Source: Cohnella xylanilytica (GTDB lineage: Bacteria > Bacillota > Bacilli > Paenibacillales > Paenibacillaceae). From it: a DNA stretch of 64,000 nucleotides. Under the pieces are notes generated by a model that was given only the letters and a program-made list of their open reading frames with translations, did no database searches and was not told where the DNA came from. The translations under genes and the position numbers were made by a program. The DNA is taken from positions 33,679-97,678 of the forward strand of contig NZ_JACJVR010000015.1 in NCBI RefSeq assembly GCF_014212175.1, read 5' to 3'. This document shows, in pieces, positions 9,168 to 18,015 of the stretch; the first letter of the stretch is position 1, and the number at the start of each line of letters is the position of its first letter.

Positions 9168-9206
9168 ATAGGGAGCCTTCCCTGCTCTAGGCAGGGCGGC
9201 TCCCTA
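9168..9206 (+). terminator. Terminator of the two-component operon
   Basis: Arms ATAGGGAGCC and GGCTCCCTAT enclose an inner CCTGC/GCAGG stem; the outer stem is followed by a T-poor tail (CTGTGTC). Confidence 0.7.
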
Positions 9207-9257
9207 TCTGTGTCGATTGCCGTCATTTCCCCGGAAATGCCGTCGCCGGCTCCGGTC

Positions 9258-9316
9258 CCATCGAACCCGAACGCGAACTCGTAACCCGAACCCGGACCCG
9301 AACTCGAACCCGGTAG
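9258..9316. repeat. Degenerate hexamer repeat (CGAACC/CGAACT)
   Basis: About ten imperfect copies of a six-base unit CGAACC, CGAACT or CGGACC run in tandem just beyond the 3' end of the SDR gene. In one minus-strand frame they would read as alternating Arg-Val, but no gene is supported. Confidence 0.75.
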
Positions 9317-9326
9317 GCGTCCGCCT

Positions 9327-10076
9327 TCACTTGCCGCCCGTGACGCGAATCTCTTCTCCGTTGACGAAGCTGTTCGCGGCCGAGCCCAAGTACGCGATCA
9401 GATTGGCGACGTCGTCCGGCGTGCCGAGCCTTCCGGTCGGGAACGAGCGGGCGTATTCCTCGAGCACGGCCGGAGGGAAGGCATGGGTCACCCATTCCGA
9501 CAACGTGAGCTCGGGGATGACGACGTTGGAATAAATTCCGTCGGCCGCCAGCTCCGAGGCCAGCGCCCGGCTGAACCCGTGCAGCGCCGCCTTGCTCGCG
9601 AGGTTGGCCGTATGGCCGGGCTTCCCGTCCCGAACGAGGCTGGACGACACGAACACGATCCGGCCCCAGCCGCCTCGCTTCATGAGCGGAACGGCCGCCC
9701 GCGTGACCTTGTACGTGCCTGTGACGGTCCGATCGAGGACGTCGGACCAGGCTTCGCCCGAACCTTCGTCGATAGGGGCTTCCTCGCCCCAGCGAACGGC
9801 GTTGTTCACGAGCACGTCCAGTCCGCCGCGCTCCCGCTCGATCCGGTCGAAGGCGTCGCGAACGCTTCGCTCGTCGCCTAATACCAGACGAAGCGCTTCG
9901 CAGGACCCGCCGGACCGCCGAATGTCTTCGGCGGTCCGGTTCGCGAGCTCCCGGTTGGAGGAGTAAGTCACATATACATAGGCGCTCTCCGCGGCGAATC
10001 GGACGGCCGCCGCCTTGCCGATTCCGCGGGAGCCGCCGGTAATCAGAACCGTTCTGCCTGCTAATCCGTAGTCCAA
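9327..10076 (-). CDS. Short-chain dehydrogenase/reductase with altered active site
   Basis: The 249-residue Rossmann-fold protein has the dinucleotide motif TGGSRGIG (residues 13-20), the NNA structural motif, and the active-site Ser in FVSSSL. The C-terminal NGEEIRVTGGK closes a classical SDR. The expected catalytic YxxxK is NLASK here: position 158 is Asn instead of Tyr while Lys162 is kept. The family normally oxidises or reduces alcohols/ketones with NAD(P)H; without the Tyr the enzyme may be impaired or have another role. It is read alone in the opposite direction to the YesMN genes; substrate unknown. Confidence 0.9.
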   Translation of the reverse strand: MDYGLAGRTVLITGGSRGIGKAAAVRFAAESAYVYVTYSSNRELANRTAEDIRRSGGSCEALRLVLGDERSVRDAFDRIERERGGLDVLVNNAVRWGEEAPIDEGSGEAWSDVLDRTVTGTYKVTRAAVPLMKRGGWGRIVFVSSSLVRDGKPGHTANLASKAALHGFSRALASELAADGIYSNVVIPELTLSEWVTHAFPPAVLEEYARSFPTGRLGTPDDVANLIAYLGSAANSFVNGEEIRVTGGK

Positions 10077-10225
10077 AGAGAACTCGCCTCGCTTCCATAA
10101 TCAGAGTCGGAGCCGGGAATCGCCGCCGATCCTCGGCCCGAGAGTCGCCATTCCATGCCGTCACCGAGAGCCATCGCCGATAACCGTCACCGAGAAAGCC
10201 GTCGCGGACAGCCCTCGCCCGGGCA

Positions 10226-10651
10226 TCAGCGCCGGGGACCCGGCATCTCTTGAATCCGGCAGTTGTGGAACGCCGTGATCTTCCACTCGCCGCCGGCCTT
10301 GACGACCACGTTCGTGTTGATCGAGCCCCGGTCGTTCGGATCCTGCGCGGGAGAGGCGAGCTGGGCTTCTCCGATCGCGTGGACGATCGCGACTTCGGGG
10401 GAGAGGAAGCGGAGCTCGGCTCCGGATTCGGCGCTGGACTTCAGCATCGAGCCCTTCAGCGGCCCGTTGAACAGCATCTGGTGGACGTCGGCGATCTGCC
10501 TTCTTCCCTTCAGGCGCTGTCCCATGAACGTCACGTAATCGGCGTCCTCCGTGAAGCAGAGGCCGTAAGCTTCTCCGTCGGCTCGGTTCCAGGCTTCGCT
10601 TAACCGTGCGAACAGCTCGTCAATCGCCTTGCGGTCTTCTTGATTCGTCAT
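10226..10651 (-). CDS. SgcJ/EcaC-type (DUF4440, SnoaL-like) protein
   Basis: The 141-residue protein has the alpha+beta cone fold signature of the SnoaL/NTF2-like superfamily: an N-terminal helical part (AIDELFARLSEAWNRADGEAYG), then FTEDADYVTFMGQRLKGRRQI, and late strands (GGEWKITAFHNCRI). Members are called SgcJ/EcaC oxidoreductases, but the activity is usually unknown. An AGGAG site lies before its ATG. It is divergent from marR across a 184-bp region full of operator-like repeats, so marR is a likely regulator of it. Confidence 0.85.
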   Translation of the reverse strand: MTNQEDRKAIDELFARLSEAWNRADGEAYGLCFTEDADYVTFMGQRLKGRRQIADVHQMLFNGPLKGSMLKSSAESGAELRFLSPEVAIVHAIGEAQLASPAQDPNDRGSINTNVVVKAGGEWKITAFHNCRIQEMPGPRR

Positions 10652-10680
10652 TGTACATCGTTCCTCTCCTAATAGGTTTG

Positions 10681-10709
10681 TTGGCGGTGCTTAGCGGTTG
10701 TGGTATACT
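10681..10709 (+). promoter_or_regulatory. Promoter of marR
   Basis: TTGGCG and TATACT are spaced by 17 bases. The start point near 10716 lies just before the array of 17-bp repeats, so a repressor bound there could block transcription. Confidence 0.6.
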
Positions 10710-10736
10710 TGGTCGCAATAAAGCTTGATTCGCCAT

Positions 10737-10809
10737 ACATCTTAATCGAATGCATATCTTAATCGAACATATATCTTAACCAACAATATATCTTGATCGA
10801 TTAAGATAT
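10737..10809 (+). promoter_or_regulatory. Four 17-bp operator-like repeats before marR
   Basis: Copies of (AT)ATCTTAATCGA begin at 10737, 10754, 10771 and 10788, exactly 17 bp apart. The last copy is also the left half of a 22-bp dyad (ATATCTT ... AAGATAT, 10788-10809). This suggests cooperative binding of MarR dimers and autoregulation. Confidence 0.75.
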
Positions 10810-10835
10810 TCAAATCATAACGCGGAGGTTTCGCT

Positions 10836-11330
10836 ATGTCAACCCCTATTTTCGATGCCGATACGCCCGATCTGTCCGCCGCCCGCCAGCAATTGGTTCA
10901 GGAGCTGCGCCAGAACAGCGCGAGAGCCGTCATGTTCCACCAGCTGATCTCGGAGAAGCTGGGCCTGAACGCCACCGATCACAAGTGCCTCGACTACTTG
11001 AACCGCTCCGGTCCCGTCACGGCGGGCCAACTGGCCCAGCTCACGGGACTTACGACGGGTGCGGTCACGAGCGTCATCGACCGGCTGGAGCAGGCGGGGT
11101 ACGTCATCCGGGACAAGGATCCGAACGACCGGAGAAGAGTCGTCGTGAAGCCCGCGCCGGCGGGGGCGGACAACATCTCCCCTCTTTTCCAATCGATCAT
11201 GGACTCCACCCTCGAGCTTCTCTCGCGGTACGACGAGCAGCAGACGCTCCTCCTGCTGGACTTCATCAAGCGGTGCAACGAGATGACCCTGACCGAGATG
11301 AACAGGATCAAAGGAATCGGCGATTCGTAG
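10836..11330 (+). CDS. MarR family transcriptional regulator
   Basis: The 164-residue winged-helix protein has the MarR core: LGLNATDHKCLDYLNRSGPVTAGQLAQLTGLTTGAVTSVIDRLEQAGYVIRDKDPNDRRRVVVKP, where the recognition helix and the DxRxxxV wing are clear. MarR proteins bind palindromes as dimers and release them on binding a small phenolic or oxidative signal. It sits divergent to the DUF4440-type gene and behind the repeat array. AGGTTT and GCGGAGG precede the ATG. Confidence 0.95.
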   Translation: MSTPIFDADTPDLSAARQQLVQELRQNSARAVMFHQLISEKLGLNATDHKCLDYLNRSGPVTAGQLAQLTGLTTGAVTSVIDRLEQAGYVIRDKDPNDRRRVVVKPAPAGADNISPLFQSIMDSTLELLSRYDEQQTLLLLDFIKRCNEMTLTEMNRIKGIGDS

Positions 11331-11357
11331 GACGGTCCCTGCCGGGGCCGTTCTTCA
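11331..11357 (+). terminator. Terminator of marR
   Basis: ACGGTCCC and GGGGCCGT form the stem with a TGCC loop, followed by TCTTC, directly after the marR stop codon. Confidence 0.6.
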
Positions 11358-11455
11358 TGCGCGCATCGGGGCTCGTCCGGGAGGACGTTCCTCGGCAACA
11401 ATCGGGCGGCCGAAAAATCACAATAGTGCTATGTCGGTCACCTCAGTAGATAGAT

Positions 11456-11469
11456 GGAAAACGTTTTAT
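11456..11469 (+). promoter_or_regulatory. Candidate catabolite (cre-like) site
   Basis: The 14-mer GGAAAACGTTTTAT matches the CcpA site consensus at about 11 of 14 positions and lies 60 bases before the sugar importer operon, near a TATACC element. Catabolite control of a sugar operon would be expected. Confidence 0.35.
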
Positions 11470-11527
11470 ACCTTTAAATAAGGAGTGTGGAGAGATTATT
11501 AGAGGCAGAAAAGGAACGTGATCCCGG

Positions 11528-12502
11528 ATGGAACAAGCGGCGCAGCCGAACCAAGCGGTCCTCTCGGAGACCGGCAAGCGGCAAAAGCAAAACGTCGGCT
11601 ATTGGCGGAAATACGGCGTCTTCTACCTGATGATGGCGCCCGCGCTGATCGTGTTGCTCGTCAACAACTACCTTCCGATGATCGGCTCGATCATCGCCTT
11701 CAAGAACGTCAACTACCAGACGGGCGTCTTCAACAGCCCGTGGGTCGGCTGGGATAACTTCAGCTATCTGTTCAGCACGACGGACGCCTGGAACATCACG
11801 CGGAACACGATCATCTACAACGTCGTGTTCATCACGCTGAACCTGATCATCGGCGTCTCGCTCGCCCTGATGTTCAATTCCATGCGCAGCCGCAAGCTGG
11901 CCAAGTTCCACCAGACGATGATGTTCCTGCCCTACTTCCTGTCGTGGGTCATCATCACTTACCTGGTCTACGGCTTCCTCAATCCGGAGATCGGGCTGCT
12001 GAACAAGACGATTCTTCCGTGGTTCGGGTCGGATACGATGATCGACTGGTACACGGATCCGAAGTATTGGCCGTTCATCCTGCCGATCGTCAACACGTGG
12101 AAGGGGATCGGGTATTACGCGGTCTTCTACCTGGCGGCGATCATCGGCATCGACAAGGAGTATTACGAAGCGGCGACGATCGACGGAGCCTCGAAGTGGC
12201 GGCAGATCTGGTCGATCACCGTCCCGCTCATCCGCCCGGTCATCATCGTCCTGACGATGCTGCAGATCGGCCGGATCTTCTACTCGGACTTCGGCCTGTT
12301 CTACCAGGTGACCCGGAACGCGGGTTCGCTGTACGACACGACGCTCGTTATCGACACGTACGTCTACCAAGGCCTCGTGGTCACCGGAGACTTCGGAATG
12401 TCCTCGGCGGCGGGTCTGTACCAAGCGGTCGTCGGGTTCGTGCTCGTCTTCGTCAGCAACCTTATCATACGCCGGATCAGCAGGGAGGACGCGCTGTTCT
12501 AA
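11528..12502 (+). CDS. lplB: Sugar ABC transporter permease, LplB-like
   Basis: This 324-residue inner-membrane permease belongs to the CUT1 carbohydrate importer class. It has about six hydrophobic segments and the cytoplasmic EAA loop EYYEAATIDGASKWRQIWSI near residues 215-235, where the ATPase docks. It is the first gene of a three-gene operon with a second permease (34-bp gap) and a lipoprotein. No ATPase gene is present, which is usual where a shared MsmX-type ATPase serves several importers. Complex oligosaccharides or polygalacturonate fragments are common substrates of the family, but the substrate here is unknown. Confidence 0.93.
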   Translation: MEQAAQPNQAVLSETGKRQKQNVGYWRKYGVFYLMMAPALIVLLVNNYLPMIGSIIAFKNVNYQTGVFNSPWVGWDNFSYLFSTTDAWNITRNTIIYNVVFITLNLIIGVSLALMFNSMRSRKLAKFHQTMMFLPYFLSWVIITYLVYGFLNPEIGLLNKTILPWFGSDTMIDWYTDPKYWPFILPIVNTWKGIGYYAVFYLAAIIGIDKEYYEAATIDGASKWRQIWSITVPLIRPVIIVLTMLQIGRIFYSDFGLFYQVTRNAGSLYDTTLVIDTYVYQGLVVTGDFGMSSAAGLYQAVVGFVLVFVSNLIIRRISREDALF

Positions 12503-12536
12503 TCGGAACGGCCCGTCCTGGAGGGAGGAATATCGA

Positions 12537-13466
12537 ATGGCTACAATCGCGGCTGCCAAGAAGGAAAAGTCGGTTATGGATATCTCGAAGCCGGCCAATT
12601 TCGCGATCAACGTCTTTTTCTGGATCTATACGGCGATCTGCATCATCCCGCTCATCCTCGTCCTGGTCGTGTCCTTCACGGACGAGAAGACGGTACTGCT
12701 CAACGGGTACAGCTTGTTCCCGAGCAAGCTCAGCCTGTCCGCCTACGACTTCCTGCTGAACGACTGGCTGAACGTCGTCCGGTCGTACGGGATCTCGATT
12801 CTCGTCACCGTCGTCGGCACGATCGTCTCGCTGACCGTCATGGCGCTGTTCGCCTACCCGATCTCGAGAAGAGACTTCAAGCATCGCGGCCTGTTCTCGT
12901 TCATCATGGTGTTCACGATTCTGTACAACGCGGGACTCGTTCCGTTCTATATGATGTACACCCAATACCTGCACCTGCAGAATTCGATTCTGGCGCTTAT
13001 GATTCCTTACATCGTTCAAGCGTTCTTCGTCCTCGTCATGCGGACGTTCTTCTCGAACTCGATACCGACCGAACTGATCGAATCGGCCAAGATCGACGGA
13101 GCCGGCGAATGGCGCATCTTCGCCCAGATCGTCCTGCCTCTGTCGCTGCCGGTGCTCGCCAGCGTCGGGCTGCTGTGCACGCTGAACTATTGGAACGACT
13201 GGTGGCTCAGCATGCTGTTCATCAACGACAACATCCACATCAACATTCAGTACCGGATGTACAAGGCGTTGCAGGACTTGCAGTTCCTCAGCTCGAACTC
13301 TACCGCGTATGCGGCGATTCTGGCGCAGAACCCGAACTTCCAGCTTCCGAGCGAGACGGTTCGGATGGCGATGGCCGTCGTCGGGATCGGCCCGATCGTG
13401 TTCGCTTATCCGTTCTTCCAGCGTTACTTCATCCAAGGCTTGACGGTCGGCGCGGTCAAAGGGTAA
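12537..13466 (+). CDS. ytcP: Sugar ABC transporter permease, YtcP-like
   Basis: The 309-residue second permease has about six membrane helices and the EAA loop ELIESAKIDGAGEWRIFAQI near residues 180-200. It pairs with the LplB-like permease to form the channel. GGAGGGAGG lies before the ATG. The C-terminus ending FFQRYFIQGLTVGAVKG is typical of the family. Confidence 0.93.
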   Translation: MATIAAAKKEKSVMDISKPANFAINVFFWIYTAICIIPLILVLVVSFTDEKTVLLNGYSLFPSKLSLSAYDFLLNDWLNVVRSYGISILVTVVGTIVSLTVMALFAYPISRRDFKHRGLFSFIMVFTILYNAGLVPFYMMYTQYLHLQNSILALMIPYIVQAFFVLVMRTFFSNSIPTELIESAKIDGAGEWRIFAQIVLPLSLPVLASVGLLCTLNYWNDWWLSMLFINDNIHINIQYRMYKALQDLQFLSSNSTAYAAILAQNPNFQLPSETVRMAMAVVGIGPIVFAYPFFQRYFIQGLTVGAVKG

Positions 13467-13583
13467 TTCAAGGGCGACCGTTCCGTTCCAAGGCGCAAGC
13501 GGGTACCCGCGGCTGTCGGCTTCTTCCGGTTACCGGCCGGTTGAGCATATAAGCATTCATCTATAAAAGGGAGGCAACACACT

Positions 13584-15230
13584 ATGCTCAGTAAGAGCAA
13601 GCGCTTCAAAAGCACGACCCTGCTTATGGCCGTCGTCCTGATGATGTCGCTCGTCCTCGCGGCGTGCGGCGGCAATAACGGCAACGAAGGCTCCTCCTCT
13701 TCGCCGTCGGGTTCCCCGTCGGCCTCGCCGTCGGCGTCTCCGTCGGCCACCGACTCGGCATCCCCTTCGGCCTCGCCGTCGGCTTCGCCTTCCGAATCCT
13801 CAGGCGTCGACGTCTCGAAGCTGGAGCCGTACGAGATCAAGGTTCTGTGGGAAGGTCCGGCCCAGAAGGACTTCCCGGCGGTCGAAGCCGCCATCAACGA
13901 ATATCTCAAGCCGAAGATCAACGCCACGGTCAAGCTGTCCACGCTGGACTGGGGCCAATACAACGACAAGATGCCGCTGCTCATCGCCGGACGCTCGCCG
14001 ATGGACGTCGTGTTCACGGCCCAATGGAACGGCCACGCGAACAACGTCGCCAAGGGCGGCTTCCTCGCCCTGAACGATCCGAAGGGCCCGGCCGGCAACC
14101 TGCTTGAGCAATACGGCCAAGACATTATCAAGACGCTCGACCCGGCGTTCCTCGAAGGCGCGAAGATCAACGGCTTCAACTACGGCGTGCCGACGAACAA
14201 GGAATTGGCCGCTCAAGGCGGCGTGCTGTACCGCACCGACATCGCCGAAGAGCTCGGCCTGACCGAGCAGCTGAAGAACGTGAAGACGGTCGCCGACCTC
14301 GAGCCGATCCTCAAGACGGTCAAGGAGAAGAAGGGCAGCGCCATCATCCCGCTGTTCCTGAAGGACGGCGAGACGTTCAACACGCACTACATGATCCAGC
14401 ACGACTACCTGGGCGACACGACGATCGACGGTCTCGTGCGCAAAGACGGCGAAGACTCGAAGGTCATCAGCCGCTTCGAGGATCCGGCTTACATGGATCA
14501 ATTGAAGCTGACCCGCAAGTTCTTCGAAGAAGGTCTGATTAACAAGGACGCCGCTACGACGACTCTCGGCACGCAAGACGCGATGAAGAAGGGCAACGTG
14601 TTCATGATCACGTCGTCCATGAAGCCGGGCAAGGACGCCGAGTTCGCGAACGCCGTCGCTCTGCCGGGCAAGATCGGCCAGATCAACCTCGGGCCGCGCA
14701 CGGTATCGACGGGCGAGACGGCAGGCTCCATGCTGGGCATCTCCTCCACGTCTAAGGATCCGGCCCGCGCGATGATGTTCATCAACCTGCTGCACTCCGA
14801 CAAGTACCTGAACAACCTGATCAACTTCGGTATCGAAGGCAAGCACTACGTGAAGGTGTCCGATAACGTCATCAAGCCGGGCCCGAACTCGGCCGACTAC
14901 AACCCGGGCGTCGCTTGGGAGCTGGGCAACCAATTCCTGAACTACACGTTCGAGACGGAAGCTCCGGACAAGTGGGACCAATTCAAGATCTTCAACGAAG
15001 GCGCTCACAAGTCGCCGGCCCTCGGCTTCACGTTCGACGTCGAGCCGGTGAAGTCGCAAGCCGCCATCCTGATCAACGTCGGCAAGCAATACGCCGCCGC
15101 TCTGGAGACGGGCTCCATCGACCCGGCGAAGGCGCAAGAATGGTACGACAAAGAGAAGAAGAACGGCCTCGACAAGGTTCTGGCCGAGAAGCAGAAGCAG
15201 CTCGACGCGTTCCTCGCCAGCAAGAAGTAA
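13584..15230 (+). CDS. Sugar-binding lipoprotein of the ABC importer
   Basis: The 548-residue extracellular solute-binding protein captures the sugar and delivers it to the two permeases. A signal peptide ends in the lipobox LAAC, with Cys lipidated at about residue 27. A striking low-complexity linker of Ser-Pro-Ala repeats (residues about 38-73) tethers the binding domain away from the membrane. The rest matches family 1 solute-binding proteins of the LplA/YtcQ type. GGGAGG precedes the ATG. It is third in the operon, as usual, and followed by a strong terminator. Confidence 0.93.
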   Translation: MLSKSKRFKSTTLLMAVVLMMSLVLAACGGNNGNEGSSSSPSGSPSASPSASPSATDSASPSASPSASPSESSGVDVSKLEPYEIKVLWEGPAQKDFPAVEAAINEYLKPKINATVKLSTLDWGQYNDKMPLLIAGRSPMDVVFTAQWNGHANNVAKGGFLALNDPKGPAGNLLEQYGQDIIKTLDPAFLEGAKINGFNYGVPTNKELAAQGGVLYRTDIAEELGLTEQLKNVKTVADLEPILKTVKEKKGSAIIPLFLKDGETFNTHYMIQHDYLGDTTIDGLVRKDGEDSKVISRFEDPAYMDQLKLTRKFFEEGLINKDAATTTLGTQDAMKKGNVFMITSSMKPGKDAEFANAVALPGKIGQINLGPRTVSTGETAGSMLGISSTSKDPARAMMFINLLHSDKYLNNLINFGIEGKHYVKVSDNVIKPGPNSADYNPGVAWELGNQFLNYTFETEAPDKWDQFKIFNEGAHKSPALGFTFDVEPVKSQAAILINVGKQYAAALETGSIDPAKAQEWYDKEKKNGLDKVLAEKQKQLDAFLASKK

Positions 15231-15326
15231 GAGGAGCTTGATCGTTCAAGGCTTGGCGGAAGGTAGATAGAGGCTTAACAGGGTAGACAAAGGTTAGATG
15301 TTCAGAGGATGGACCATCGATTGCGG

Positions 15327-15356
15327 AAGACCGTCAAGGGAGCTTGGCGGTCTTTT
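15327..15356 (+). terminator. Terminator of the ABC importer operon
   Basis: A 12-bp stem (AAGACCGTCAAG / CTTGGCGGTCTT, one G-T pair) with a GGAG loop ends in TTTTC. Confidence 0.85.
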
Positions 15357-15403
15357 CGCTATGTACGAAGAAGAAATATGGATGCCCTTCTATAGACAAG
15401 CTC

Positions 15404-15781
15404 TCACGGCCATGCTTCGTCGACCCCTTCGAGCTCGGGAAGCCCCGCCTTGCGCCGCTGCTCGATGATATATTGGACGTACCACTCCGGGTTCTCGGTA
15501 TTTCTCCGGATCGAGCGGATCGTCCCCAACCAGCGGTCGTTCCAGCTCATGCCGTCGGAGTTCACGTGTCCCCGCTTCTCCATCTCGATCGTCTGGTCGT
15601 ACGCGGAGGCGGCACCGACACGCATACGGGGCGTATCGAGCAGGATCACGTTGCCGTGCCCGTCCCGCCTGGTGTCGAGTTCGCCGCCCCTTTCCTTCAG
15701 CACCGCGTAAGTTCCCGCCGCCGCTACAAATAGAACTGCGACTGCGGCGAGCGAACCGAGAATCCACAGAACGACGTTCAT
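15404..15781 (-). CDS. Single-pass membrane protein of unknown function
   Basis: The 125-residue protein begins with one hydrophobic segment (residues about 3-27, VVLWILGSLAAVAVLFVAAA) that can be a signal anchor. A soluble part rich in Arg, Asp and Trp follows (RSIRRNTENPEWYVQYIIEQRRKAG). I do not recognise the family. GGGAGG stands before the ATG, and codon use matches the host, so it is likely a real single gene. Confidence 0.75.
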   Translation of the reverse strand: MNVVLWILGSLAAVAVLFVAAAGTYAVLKERGGELDTRRDGHGNVILLDTPRMRVGAASAYDQTIEMEKRGHVNSDGMSWNDRWLGTIRSIRRNTENPEWYVQYIIEQRRKAGLPELEGVDEAWP

Positions 15782-15989
15782 CTTCCGGCCTCCCGAAGCA
15801 AGGCAGATGCGGACTCCGTATGACCGAATCAGTCCGGCTATCTCGATTATAGCGCAAGACGTCCTTCCGACAAGAATGTTTTGGCTATGAGCGCTGCTAA
15901 CCGTCGGCCTTCCAGCCCCCCTTCCCCGCTGCCGTCCGCCTGTCGCCCGATCCCGCGGCGGGCGCGGTCATCGGGCGGACTGGGGTTCG

Positions 15990-16018
15990 TTGACATTGGG
16001 TTGACGTTTCGATAGCAT
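15990..16018 (+). promoter_or_regulatory. Promoter of the CbiX-DagK pair
   Basis: TTGACA and TAGCAT are separated by 17 bases, 54 bases before the GTG start of the chelatase-like gene. Confidence 0.65.
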
Positions 16019-16072
16019 GAATGAGTAGGGTATTAATGAGATCGGTCGTACGACTAGATGGAGGGATCAGGC

Positions 16073-16858
16073 GTGAAGCCCGGAGTTCTGGTCATTAGCC
16101 ACGGATCCCAAGAGCGCGGATGGGTCGATCGGGTCGAAGAGACGGTGGAGGGCGTGCGCGCGAAGCTGGGCGGCGGCGTCCCCGTCGAATGCTCCTATCT
16201 GGAGCTGGTGGAAGGAAGACTCATTCAGGACGGAATCGAGAGGCTGGAGGCGCAAGGCGTCACCGACCTTCTCGCGATTCCGCTGTTCGTCTCGGCCGGC
16301 AGCACGCACGTCGACGAGATCGGCTGGTCGCTCGGCGCCTACGAGGAGCCGCGCCGTCCGACCGACCTGGAGCGGTGCCGGGTGAACGCGCGGCTGACGT
16401 ACGGGAAGCCGATCGCGGACGATCCGGAGATCGCCGAGGTGCTGCTCGACAAGCTGAAGGAGTCTTCAGTCTCCTCGGAGCCGTCGAAGGAGTGCCTGCT
16501 GCTGATCGGACACGGCAGCGAGGAGCCGTGGTTCCGCGAGGAGTGGAAGCGGGGGCTGGAAGGCTTGGCCGCGCGGATGAAGAGGGTCGGCGGATACGCT
16601 GGCGCCGCGGTCGCCCTGCTGCGCCCGGAAGAGGTCGCGGAGCGGGTCCGGGAGCTTCGCGGGAGCCATCCGCGGGGGACGGCGATCGTGGCGGTTCCGG
16701 TTTTCGTCAGTGAAGGGTACTTCACGTCGTCGGTCATTCCGAAGCGGCTCGAGGGCACGGGCTGCCGGTACGCGGAGGGGTCTCTCATCCCGCATCCGAA
16801 GGTGGAGGAGTGGATCCGGCGCCAGGCGTCGGAGTGGTTGGAATCGTTGTCGGTCTAG
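16073..16858 (+). CDS. CbiX/SirB-type sirohydrochlorin chelatase-like protein
   Basis: The protein (about 261 residues) consists of two CbiX halves. The first has ISHGSQERGWVDRVEE with the metal-binding His and SAGSTHVDEI with the second His; the second starts LLIGHGSEEPWFRE. CbiX enzymes insert Co or Fe into sirohydrochlorin or related tetrapyrroles for cobalamin or sirohaem. I chose the GTG at 16073 because GGAGGG (16060-16065) is seven bases upstream; an ATG at 16058 would overlap that site. No cobalamin genes are near, so the substrate is open. The downstream lipid kinase follows by 20 bp. Confidence 0.85.
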   Translation: MKPGVLVISHGSQERGWVDRVEETVEGVRAKLGGGVPVECSYLELVEGRLIQDGIERLEAQGVTDLLAIPLFVSAGSTHVDEIGWSLGAYEEPRRPTDLERCRVNARLTYGKPIADDPEIAEVLLDKLKESSVSSEPSKECLLLIGHGSEEPWFREEWKRGLEGLAARMKRVGGYAGAAVALLRPEEVAERVRELRGSHPRGTAIVAVPVFVSEGYFTSSVIPKRLEGTGCRYAEGSLIPHPKVEEWIRRQASEWLESLSV

Positions 16859-16878
16859 AGCCAAAGAGGGGGAGCAAG

Positions 16879-17796
16879 TTGGAGAAAATCAGAGCGCGGT
16901 TAATCTACAATCCGACTTCCGGAAGGGAGGAGATGAGGCGGCGTCTTCCCTATATTCTGCAGCGGTTGGAGCAGGGCGGAATCGAGACGTCGTGCCACGC
17001 GACCGAGGCCAAGGGGGACGCCATCTCGGCCGCCTCCGAAGCGGTGGAGCGGGGATACGATCTTATTATCGCGGCGGGCGGGGACGGCACCTTGAACGAG
17101 GTCGTCAACGGCATGAGCGGACACGCGATCCGGCCGGCGCTGGGCGTGCTGCCGATGGGGACGTCGAACGACTTCGCCCGGGCGCTCGGCATTCCGAAGC
17201 GGTGGCAGAGCGCGGTCGACCTGATCGTGAAGCGGCATTCCCGCCCGGTCGACATCGGCATCGCGGACGACAGCTACTTCATCAATATCGCGGGCGGCGG
17301 CTTCCTGACCGACCTGTCGTACGAGGTGCCGAGCCGCCTGAAGACGATGATCGGGCAGCTCGCTTATTACGTGAAGGGGTTCGAGAAAATCACGCATTTC
17401 CGTCCGACGAACCTGCGCATCTCCGCCGAAGGGCACGAGGACATCGAAGGGGAGTTCATGCTGTTCCTCATCGCGAACAGTCCTTCGATCGCCGGCTTCG
17501 AGAAGCTGGCCCCGCAGGCGATGCCGGACGACGGCTTGTTCGACGTGCTGGCGATGAAGAAGTGCAACCTCGCGGAGATGATCCGCATCGCGTCGATGGC
17601 CGTGCGCGGGGAGCATCTGAACGACCCGCACATGATCCACTTCCAGACGAGCCGGATCGTCGTGGAGACGGACGACCGCGTTCAGCTCAACCTCGACGGC
17701 GAATACGGCGGCACGCTGCCGCGCACGTTCTCGGTGCTGCCCGCGCATCTGCGCGTGATGGTGGACGAGGACGGGAATTCTTCGTATCACCGGTAG
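16879..17796 (+). CDS. dagK: Diacylglycerol kinase-family lipid kinase
   Basis: The 305-residue enzyme has the DAGK catalytic domain with the nucleotide loop AAGGDGTLNEVVNG and PMGTSNDFARALGIP, and the C-terminal beta-sandwich with INIAGGGFLT and LDGEYGG. Soluble DagK (DgkB/YegS-like) phosphorylates diacylglycerol to phosphatidic acid, recycling lipid released by lipoteichoic acid synthesis. The TTG at 16879 is preferred because GAGGGGGAG lies five to ten bases before it; the upstream frame would run into the chelatase gene. Co-transcription with the chelatase gene is likely from the short gap. Confidence 0.93.
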   Translation: MEKIRARLIYNPTSGREEMRRRLPYILQRLEQGGIETSCHATEAKGDAISAASEAVERGYDLIIAAGGDGTLNEVVNGMSGHAIRPALGVLPMGTSNDFARALGIPKRWQSAVDLIVKRHSRPVDIGIADDSYFINIAGGGFLTDLSYEVPSRLKTMIGQLAYYVKGFEKITHFRPTNLRISAEGHEDIEGEFMLFLIANSPSIAGFEKLAPQAMPDDGLFDVLAMKKCNLAEMIRIASMAVRGEHLNDPHMIHFQTSRIVVETDDRVQLNLDGEYGGTLPRTFSVLPAHLRVMVDEDGNSSYHR

Positions 17797-18015
17797 CGGG
17801 CGTCGGCTCGGCCGCTCGGTCGGCTTGGTCAGCTCGGATGCGGGGGAGCGCGGGATGGCGGATGAGAACAGGAATGGTTCGTATCCTTAAGTAGCAGCAA
17901 CTTGCTTCTTGGCGGGCCTGAATGCGGATGAGCGAGGGATTGCGGGTTCGCGAACGGAATCGACAGAGCGACGGCCCCGGGATGTCGGAAGGGGATCTAC
18001 ATAGTAGCGATGAAG

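Noticed and set aside
13690..13800. Tandem DNA repeat in the lipoprotein gene
   Set aside because: It is the coding sequence of a Ser-Pro-Ala linker, an ordinary feature of such lipoproteins.
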